Origin: Isochrysis galbana
Lineage: Eukaryota > Haptophyta > Isochrysidales > Isochrysidaceae
Direction of reading: 5' to 3'
Length of the DNA stretch: 64,000 nt
Assembly: GCA_018136815.1 (NCBI GenBank)
Contig: CM030943.1
Location: forward strand, 86,046-150,045
Below are positions 53,347-61,312 of this stretch, piece after piece. The translations under genes were made by a program, and so were the position numbers. The notes under the pieces are model-generated. The model was not told the DNA's origin. It did no database searches and saw only the letters and a program-made list of their open reading frames with translations. The stretch's first letter is position 1. The number at the start of each line of letters is the position of its first letter.

Positions 53347-56300
53347 AACTATCGTTAAAACGATAGGGTCATGGAGCGCGCGCCGCCGCCCGCTCTCGCT
53401 GCCGCCGCCCTCGCCATGATGGACGAAGAGCTCACGGACACGCCGCTGTCGCCGAAGCGACCGCGCCAGGATGACCCCCCCAGTCAGGTGGGCACAGGAG
53501 CCGGCGGGCCGCGCCCGCGCACCACCAAGAACGACATGTGCAAAGCCGCCATGCTGGCACCAGCCAGCATGCATCACACCTCCATCACAACCCACAGCCA
53601 CACCGACCACAGAACACCAGAGGGACGACTCCACAGGGTAGGCCCCCGGGCCGGGACCCTACACAGCCGCGTTACCGCCCTCGTGCTCCGGCGCGAGGGG
53701 CTGGCCCGGCGCCATACAAGACAGGACCCCACTGGGGAAATGTCGCACCAAAACAGACAATGGAGAGAACAACTTGGGACCCCCATCAGGGGAGACAGAG
53801 ACAGAAATGAGGACTGTCACGGGGAGGCACCCCTCACAGACGCCGAGAATCAGACGGACGACCGCGCCTCGAGCACGGAGACGACCAGCAAGACACTGGC
53901 CCTGGAGACCCAACAAGACCAACACAAACACGAAAATGGGCCAACACAACAAACACCTCACACAAAACTCAAGAGAGAGAGAGACAGCACGGTAGACGCA
54001 TTGAGCCAATTGGACCCTAGAGCAACAAGACTAGGCAGAAGACTAACCTCGTCTCCCCCTACGGCCACTCAGGTGGCCCTCCTTGACGAAGACCTAGAGC
54101 CCGAGCTCCAAGAGGAGGCCGAGTTTCCGGACTCCCACAAAATCGTCATCACCTTTACGGCGTACGAGAAGGGCCACAAGGCCAAGGACGAAGAGACTCT
54201 AGGCGCCATTGTTGCACATCTCAACAAACTAGAGGGCGTCGACTTGGAACCTGACTTTTTGTCTAAGAGCGCCTCCGGCCCATGGGAAATAATGGTCACG
54301 GCGGATTGCGCGAATCAGTTTCGCGAGATGTACAAAGACGTAGTCGACTTTCGCAAGGCGGGCATTCCGTGCCCAATAGCGGTCAAATATCAAACTCTCG
54401 ACGAAAAACTCAAGGGGCTACCCCGGGCGTCCGACAAAGCGGTAGCCGGAGCCTTCCAAGATGTATCGGCGCACCTAGTGGTGCGCAACTACAAGTTCGA
54501 GCTCAAAAGTATCATTACGATAAGCTCGCTCGCCAAGGCGGTAGAGAATCAAGGCTTCTTCTTTCTCCAAGGCAACCAAGAAAGGACCAAGATCCTCACT
54601 AAAGAAGGGGTCCTAGTAACCCAAGGTAAGAAAGAAGTCTACCACCTTTACGTGACCCCCAAACAGGGCTCGTTCAAATCGTTCGACTTTCCGCGCAAGA
54701 TCCTCCTCAGCGTTAATGGGGCTCCTTACCCCATTGAGTACGCGGTCCGGAATTGCCGCGAACTCGGCGGCGACATTAAGAACCTGTACATCCACGCGGG
54801 CCCGAAGGGATGCAAAGGATACAAAAAAGATTACGCCTTGGCCTTCCAACCCCCTCTCCGCGTATGCGTGTGCGCGGAGGAAAAGGCAGCGCGACTTGAG
54901 CGTGAAGAACGAAAGCGCATGGCGCCGCCGAAGAAAACCATCCAAGAGGCCATCAACCCGGGCTCGCTCGAGCTATGCAAACGTTTCCCCAACGGGAAAT
55001 GCCCCATGAACATCATGGGCAAGGCGTGCAACCGCTCGCACGATTATCCGGGCGCATGGAAAGATGGCGCGTGCACAATCGTGTGCGCGTTTCCGCGCGC
55101 GAGCGCCGGACCCCCCGGAAAACAACCGAAGGGAGGAATTTGTGCCCTAGGCGCCGATTGCCGCTATCTTCATAAGTACGCGAGCCTAGCCTATTTGATG
55201 TGTCGTGGCAACGCACTGATCATATACGCACTCACCTTTAACTCCACCCTTGGATATCCAGGTGAGGGACCGGTCACTATCGTGTCCTACAACATCAACG
55301 GTGCCGGGCACGGCGCTTTAGGCTCGGCGCTGGCTCAAGCGAGAAAAGCGAGGGTAGACATTCTACTTCTGCAAGAGCTTCATGCCTATGCAGACGGCAG
55401 ACATCATCGCGCATGCATGACCGCCAAAGCGTTGGGGTGGCAAATGGTGCACGCACCAGCGAACATCACTGACCCGGCGAGTGGGGTAGGCATTGCGATA
55501 CGCGACTCCTCCCCAAGAGTGAAAATGTTACCGGACACGGCGGAAACGCTAGTCGAAGGCAGATGCCTACGAGTTAGATGCGTAATAGAATCTAAAGAAT
55601 TGGAGCTAATATCTATATATCTGAGCGCCACGCCTAACCTAAGAGCCACCCAAATAGAAGCGTTAAGGACTAGCCCCGTGGGAAGAGAACACGACACCCT
55701 TATGGGGGGCGATTTCAACTGTGTAGAAGATGTGGAGAGAGACACAAGAAAGCACGCGAACCGAGAGGAATATGGAAACGCTCACGGATCCAAACTGAGA
55801 ACGGCTATGAACGAAATAGGGTTAATGGACGCATACAATCTAGTGAACGGTAACAACAAGGGGGGCTTCACCCGCCTCTCGGGGACTATACACACGAGAA
55901 TAGACAGGATCTACTCTCCCATAGTATGCTCGAACATCAATTGGCAAACAATCGGCCCACACCCGGCACTATTCACGGGAAAAGGCGCCTCGGACCACCT
56001 TCCGGTGATGGGCACCTTCGAAATGGTAGGGTTCAAACCCGGACGCACGTACGACGTGCGAATCGACAACGAGCTCTTAGGTGCGGAAGACACACGGAGA
56101 GTGATAACACACTTGTGGAGAAGCCACATAAAACCCGAGACACCGGACGAAGACGTCGACGACGCGTGGAGTAACGCGAAAAAGGCGGCGGCAATTTACC
56201 TTCTGTGGGCAACAAGACAAAACAGAGAGCAGCAAGAGATAGCGAAAGCCGTCGAAGAGCTCGCACTGATCGGGATAGAGCTCAACGACGGCGAACCAAA

Positions 56301-59300
56301 CGCAAGGAAAGTGGATAGGATGCGCGAACTCAACAAAAAGATAGACACGATTCGCAAGAAGTCCAGACCGACGACCAAAGAAAGCTTCGACTCCCTCAAG
56401 CACGAGGAGAGAATGACGAAAGAATTCTTTCACAGATTTCAATCACGCGCCTCTAACAGCGCAATTCCGGAACTATTCGTCACGGGCGACTGGAACGCCC
56501 CGGGGAACGACACGAGGAACACGACCGCGGACGATACGGAAATACGAAACGAACTTCGCAAGTATTACGTATGGTTATATCAGGAACGACGTAGCACCAG
56601 AGACCGCGAACTCGAAGAAACGTTAGAAACGCGCCCAATGAACAACCATGACAGCGATGCCATAGAAGGGAAAATAACGATGGAAGAACTAACCGACGCC
56701 GTCACCCAAATAGGAAGCGGCAAAAGCGCGGGACCGGACGCGCTTCCGGCGGAGTTCTACAAAAGCTTCATCGACCTAGTGAAGCATGACTTTCTTAGGA
56801 TGCTAAACCTAGCTCTAGAGCAGGGACAACTAAACATATCAATGAGGGAAGGCGATATAATCCTTCTATATAAAAAAGGTGACACGCGAGACCCTAGGAA
56901 CTACAGACCCATCACGCTACTGCAAAGCGATTACAAAATATTAGCTAAGGTGCTCACGAATAGACTAAAAAAAGTAATCGGGAACATAATCTCGAAAGAC
57001 CAGCTCGGCTTCGTCCCAAAACGGTTAATCGGCGAAGCCACCCATCTGTTGCAACTGACGAACGCGTACCTAGACGAAACGGGGGAGCCAGGACTCCTCC
57101 TAGCGCTCGATTGGGAAAAGGCTTTCGACAGGGTCAATTGGGAGTTTTACCACTTGGTCCTCGAAAAGCTAAAATTCGGAGAGAACTTCAAAAGGTATGC
57201 GAAGGCTCTCACGAATTCCGAGGCAAAACCAATTCGCTACATAAAGGCGAACGGGGGAAGAAGCTTCCCTTTCAACATAGCGAGCGGCGTCCCACAAGGA
57301 TGCCCGCTCTCCCCACTGGCCTTCCTCTTGACGGCAGAAGCCCTCACCAGAGCGATAAACGAAGACGAAGACATCGAGGGCATCATAGTGAACGGAGCCG
57401 AACTAAAGATAAGCCAATTCGCGGACGATACACAACTCTTAGCGGCAGACTACGGTAGCCTGGCGCGATCCCTCGGCTGGGTAAAAAGATACGCGGCGGC
57501 CTCGTGTGGCAAACCCAACGATCAAAAGTTCGAGGGACTAAGGATGGGCTCCCTGAGAAGGAAGCGCCCACCCGCGAGATTCCAAAGGTACAAGTGGCTG
57601 AAAGGAAACGAGTATGCGACCATATTGGGGGTCCCACTAGGTGGACCCCGGGCCATCAAAGAGTTCTGGCGCAAACTAGCCGACAAGATAGAGAGGAAAA
57701 CCACTATATACGCGCCGCTAACCAATAATCTATCTATACATGGGAAAACGAAGGTGGCTAACTTCCTAGTATATTCTATACCTAGATACTGGCTGCAGAC
57801 ACTCGCAGCCCCTAGATCATTCCACACGGCGGTTAAAAGAGCCGTAGAAAGAATCATGTGGACAAACGCACGCACCGGCCGGAAGCTACAATGGATAAAG
57901 CACCCTGAGATCCCGACGAAAAACACTTCGGAGAAAGGGCCACATCTAGGGCTAGGACTGCTCGACTGGGGCAACCATGTCAAAGCTTTACAAGCCAAAT
58001 GGATCCTAAACTATCTTGACGCACGCCAAGCACAATGGAAACAAGTGCTTGACGCGTGGTTCTGCCGCACGAACCTAGGAAGAGCAGCGGTTCTCTCGAC
58101 GGTCCCCACGAACAAACTCACCGATGGAATAGCGGGCACGAGTAAACTTCCCGCGTTTTGGAAACAGGCGCTAAACAACATTCGCGAACTTAAACTCACA
58201 TCACTGAAAGTAAGTAGAGAAGGAGCTCTCTCGCAACCCATGTGGGGTAGCCCAACGCACCCGGGACCTAAAATAAACCCCATATGGATAAAATTATGGA
58301 ACAAGCTTGAATGTAATACCACACATAACGTATTCAAAGACCACGCGGCGAACACGCCCTATAGCAGTGTTGAATGCGCGCAATACCTCAGGAACAATGA
58401 CACGTATATACACTTCCAAGGTGAATATATCCCGAGAGACAAATTCTTGGAAACATGGGATACGATAGTCAAACACGCCAAGGAGACACTGGCAGCGGTA
58501 GATAAGACGGCCGAACTAGAATGCGCACCACCGGGACGAGAAGAGGCCGACAATGAACACATCTCGGAAGAACCGACGCCCGAACTGCGGATAACGGTAG
58601 ACGGGGAATACTATGTGAACATCAAGGAGAGATGGCACGAGGCGGAACTCTCATACCTAGGCACGCCCATAATCGGAAAAAGACTACCCGCCGCGCCCTC
58701 GAACCTAGACCCATCCCCACCGGCGCAATGGGGGGGAGGATACAAAACCAACAAGAGACTAGAATACCCGCTGGCGGACGAATATACATTAGACGGCAAG
58801 ACGCCGCTGGACGGCACCGGGGTAGAACATCTAACCGAGGCATTTCAGCGTAAAGACCGCAAACGCAAACGCCTCACGGGGCCGGCCAAATGGGAGGAAA
58901 AACTCCAAATACCAGGGGACACATGGGCGCACCTGGCGCGACTATACACCACGCCAATGGTAACGGCGAGGGACATGCACCTACATTTCAAACATATCAC
59001 ACACAGGCGAGTGGGCACGTACAACCGCTTTCCAGACAGAACCAGCACGTGCCGCATTTGTGGGGAAACGGATGAATCCTCGATACACCTAGGCGAATGC
59101 CCCGGGATAACTAACATCCTAGGAGAACTGAATAAAATTGCACGGTTCACACCAGGACTAGAAAGGAGCAGGGAAGAAACAATTGTAGACAACCTATTCA
59201 TATACCCAAAAGGAGACGCCCCAAAAGCGATATACGTACTATACCTATTAGCGTGGAGATATATACTCACGGACTTCTATAGGATACATTACGACGGCAT

Positions 59301-59895
59301 TAAATTCTCGGAAGAAACCATACTAATAAGAATAATAGAGAGATACACCATACTAAGTAAAGCACTCCTTTTCGCACAAGAAACCGACTCGGCGAGAACC
59401 GCCCAAGCGGGCATGGGAAGACAGCCTAAAAAAAGGATAGACATGAATGACTTGAGATCCGTTTTCAACAGGAACGACAAAGGCGGTCTTAAGCCCAGCG
59501 CGGAGCTAGTGGAACTAGCCTCCAAGCTGGGGATCGCACACGCTGTCGAGGGGACCATAGACCAAGGGAACAAAGGAAATTGAAACATGGATACACCTAC
59601 CTAAGCCGCTGGTAGAGACAATGGAACCTGGTTATAAACCAAACAAACAAAAAGCGACCAGACGGACACTTTCGACAACAAAGACAATTCCAGAAGGCCT
59701 GCCCGGACCCCACACTCTAAACCAGGCCTCAGGTAGCGCACCGAGGCCGGACCCCGGAAACCGAAGAAAAAGGAAAGAAGGGGGGCAGGGGAAGAGGTGG
59801 AGGGAGGGATGATAAGGGCGGTGTAGATAGCGAAGGGAAATCCCATAACTAGTAGGTGTGTAGCCCTGAATCTTCAGAAGTTTTTTTTTTTTTTT
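53347..59895 (+). mobile_element. Intact L1/Tx1-like LINE, 18-bp duplication
   Basis: A full-length non-LTR retrotransposon between two copies of TCCCTTGCCCAATGCCAA (53331-53348 and 59896-59913; the last two bases overlap the element's start). It has a leader of about 24 bases with the CTATCGTT/AACGATAG stem (53349-53365), one 2070-codon ORF, a roughly 310-bp 3' UTR and the terminal AGGTGTGTAGCCCTGAATCT...CAGAAG followed by a long T-run. The intact frame and clean duplication suggest recent, possibly current, activity. Confidence 0.95.
53371..59583 (+). CDS. LINE polyprotein: ORF1-like region, CCCH fingers, endonuclease, RT
   Basis: A single 2070-residue ORF. Residues 1-240 are low-complexity. 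Residues 250-500 form the conserved ORF1-like block (AIVAHLNKLEGVDLEPDFLS). Two Cys/His clusters follow at about 534-595 (CKRFPNGKCPMNIMGKACNR-SH and CALGADCRYLH), CCCH-like. An APE-type endonuclease spans about 630-870: SYNINGAG, LLLQELHAY, GGDFNCVEDVERDTR, SDHLPVMGTF. The reverse transcriptase spans about 1100-1450: SAGPDALPAEFYKSF, LALDWEKAFDRVNWEF, SGVPQGCPLSPLAFLL, FADDTQLLA (about 1349). A C-terminal knuckle CRICGETDESSIHLGEC lies near 1893. RT and endonuclease wording fits the L1/Tx1 side of LINE phylogeny. Fusing the ORF1-like part, fingers, endonuclease and RT into one frame differs from two-ORF L1 elements. Confidence 0.93.
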   Translation: MERAPPPALAAAALAMMDEELTDTPLSPKRPRQDDPPSQVGTGAGGPRPRTTKNDMCKAAMLAPASMHHTSITTHSHTDHRTPEGRLHRVGPRAGTLHSRVTALVLRREGLARRHTRQDPTGEMSHQNRQWREQLGTPIRGDRDRNEDCHGEAPLTDAENQTDDRASSTETTSKTLALETQQDQHKHENGPTQQTPHTKLKRERDSTVDALSQLDPRATRLGRRLTSSPPTATQVALLDEDLEPELQEEAEFPDSHKIVITFTAYEKGHKAKDEETLGAIVAHLNKLEGVDLEPDFLSKSASGPWEIMVTADCANQFREMYKDVVDFRKAGIPCPIAVKYQTLDEKLKGLPRASDKAVAGAFQDVSAHLVVRNYKFELKSIITISSLAKAVENQGFFFLQGNQERTKILTKEGVLVTQGKKEVYHLYVTPKQGSFKSFDFPRKILLSVNGAPYPIEYAVRNCRELGGDIKNLYIHAGPKGCKGYKKDYALAFQPPLRVCVCAEEKAARLEREERKRMAPPKKTIQEAINPGSLELCKRFPNGKCPMNIMGKACNRSHDYPGAWKDGACTIVCAFPRASAGPPGKQPKGGICALGADCRYLHKYASLAYLMCRGNALIIYALTFNSTLGYPGEGPVTIVSYNINGAGHGALGSALAQARKARVDILLLQELHAYADGRHHRACMTAKALGWQMVHAPANITDPASGVGIAIRDSSPRVKMLPDTAETLVEGRCLRVRCVIESKELELISIYLSATPNLRATQIEALRTSPVGREHDTLMGGDFNCVEDVERDTRKHANREEYGNAHGSKLRTAMNEIGLMDAYNLVNGNNKGGFTRLSGTIHTRIDRIYSPIVCSNINWQTIGPHPALFTGKGASDHLPVMGTFEMVGFKPGRTYDVRIDNELLGAEDTRRVITHLWRSHIKPETPDEDVDDAWSNAKKAAAIYLLWATRQNREQQEIAKAVEELALIGIELNDGEPNARKVDRMRELNKKIDTIRKKSRPTTKESFDSLKHEERMTKEFFHRFQSRASNSAIPELFVTGDWNAPGNDTRNTTADDTEIRNELRKYYVWLYQERRSTRDRELEETLETRPMNNHDSDAIEGKITMEELTDAVTQIGSGKSAGPDALPAEFYKSFIDLVKHDFLRMLNLALEQGQLNISMREGDIILLYKKGDTRDPRNYRPITLLQSDYKILAKVLTNRLKKVIGNIISKDQLGFVPKRLIGEATHLLQLTNAYLDETGEPGLLLALDWEKAFDRVNWEFYHLVLEKLKFGENFKRYAKALTNSEAKPIRYIKANGGRSFPFNIASGVPQGCPLSPLAFLLTAEALTRAINEDEDIEGIIVNGAELKISQFADDTQLLAADYGSLARSLGWVKRYAAASCGKPNDQKFEGLRMGSLRRKRPPARFQRYKWLKGNEYATILGVPLGGPRAIKEFWRKLADKIERKTTIYAPLTNNLSIHGKTKVANFLVYSIPRYWLQTLAAPRSFHTAVKRAVERIMWTNARTGRKLQWIKHPEIPTKNTSEKGPHLGLGLLDWGNHVKALQAKWILNYLDARQAQWKQVLDAWFCRTNLGRAAVLSTVPTNKLTDGIAGTSKLPAFWKQALNNIRELKLTSLKVSREGALSQPMWGSPTHPGPKINPIWIKLWNKLECNTTHNVFKDHAANTPYSSVECAQYLRNNDTYIHFQGEYIPRDKFLETWDTIVKHAKETLAAVDKTAELECAPPGREEADNEHISEEPTPELRITVDGEYYVNIKERWHEAELSYLGTPIIGKRLPAAPSNLDPSPPAQWGGGYKTNKRLEYPLADEYTLDGKTPLDGTGVEHLTEAFQRKDRKRKRLTGPAKWEEKLQIPGDTWAHLARLYTTPMVTARDMHLHFKHITHRRVGTYNRFPDRTSTCRICGETDESSIHLGECPGITNILGELNKIARFTPGLERSREETIVDNLFIYPKGDAPKAIYVLYLLAWRYILTDFYRIHYDGIKFSEETILIRIIERYTILSKALLFAQETDSARTAQAGMGRQPKKRIDMNDLRSVFNRNDKGGLKPSAELVELASKLGIAHAVEGTIDQGNKGN

Positions 59896-59913
59896 TCCCT
59901 TGCCCAATGCCAA

Positions 59914-61312
59914 TGCGTCGCTCTCCCAATGTGGCGTGTGGCCCTTGAATACCTGTTGATAGAGGTGCCATTGAAACGGAAACGGCTTCCGCATTCCACA
60001 CCTACACATCTCCAAGCAAGCGCCTCTAGTCTCCGCCAGTGGTTGTGGACATAGCACACAGCCATCCCAAGCCACCACGACTCCAACCACGGGCTCGTTC
60101 CCCGGGAATCATCATGCCGCACACCTACTTATGTGCCCGTGAACGCGCACTCGCGGAACTTCACGGACGGCTCTCGCTTACCCCAAAACACACTACACAT
60201 CACGTCTAGCAACTCGTGGACACCAGGTTGGCCGCTGGGAATCTGTCACGCAACTTGCTGCGGCGGCCAACGCTTCCCACAATAACAAGTAAACTAGAGA
60301 ACGAGCAACCGCACAGCCTTGGCTCGCCACAACCCTAATTGCGGCGTCTCCGCAAGTGGTTCCCAAGGCGCGTCTCACTCCTCCTCGATCGTAAAAGACA
60401 TGCAGGCATTTGGTTAACGCACCTTGGACGGCCGCCCTGACGATCCATCGGCAGCCGTGCACATAGCCCCTACACACACTATCATCGTGATGTACACACC
60501 GCATGCCTCCGCGACCATTGGCATGCTGCGCCCTTGAACAAAAGGTCAAGCGCGTCAAGAAGAAGCACGAGTAGGTCTGGAGCGGCCATGCGAGCCTCGT
60601 TCAATGGATTAGAAGGGTACCTCAATTCGTCACGCCTTTTGCTGTGTGCTTCGATCCGATGAATCAAATTGATGATTGCCGCCGTGCATAGTGGGCTATC
60701 ACTCTTGCCTACTTGACATTTACCCTAGGCGGGCTGTCAGCACGCGGTCTCCTCGGCCAAGAACCGGTTGCGAGGCATCGCGCCGCTACACAATTCCCGA
60801 TGGGCCAGGGATGAGCCTGTGCCATCCACCGATCGCCGTGGGCTGGGCTACACGCACGGCGTGCAGCAAACCAATTTAACAATGCTTCTCTCAAATCAAT
60901 ATCGCGTCTCCTCTGTGCGAGGGTCCGCGCGACGCTGCCGTCGACAAGAACAATCACGTCCTCAGTAGCATGTGACCGTCGATAGAGCTTAAACAAGTGT
61001 ACGTTGATGGGCGATCCATGGTGCACGGCGTAGGCGCGGCCCCTCGCCGGCCGGTCCGTCGTATCCCCAACAAAATATGCCATTGACGCACGGAGGAGCT
61101 CCCTCAGAGTGCATAATTCAACTCTCAACATTTTCTTGTACAAGCAAGCACTCTTGATTGGGCGCATAAGCGCGGGAACAGTTACAACGGAGGGTTGGGA
61201 CGGGGAGCAGATTACACAGGGGCGAATGTGTGAGCCAGCCGCCGGCGCCGTGGTGTGATGCCTTGTCCTGCCGTAAACCGGCGAACGCTCACAACGCCGC
61301 ACGGAGGGTGGT
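59914..61312 (-). other. Possible unrecognised spliced gene or Pumilio 3' UTR
   Basis: Several minus-strand segments look coding without matching a family: IINLIHRIEAHSKRRDELRY then NPLNEARMAAPDLLVLLLDA (about 60690-60510), CRWIVRAAVQGALTKCLHVF (about 60480-60390) and FKLYRRSHATEDVIVLVDGS (about 60990-60920). I could not link them by convincing splice sites. The right part also lies just beyond the Pumilio stop codon and may be its 3' UTR. No function is claimed. Confidence 0.25.
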
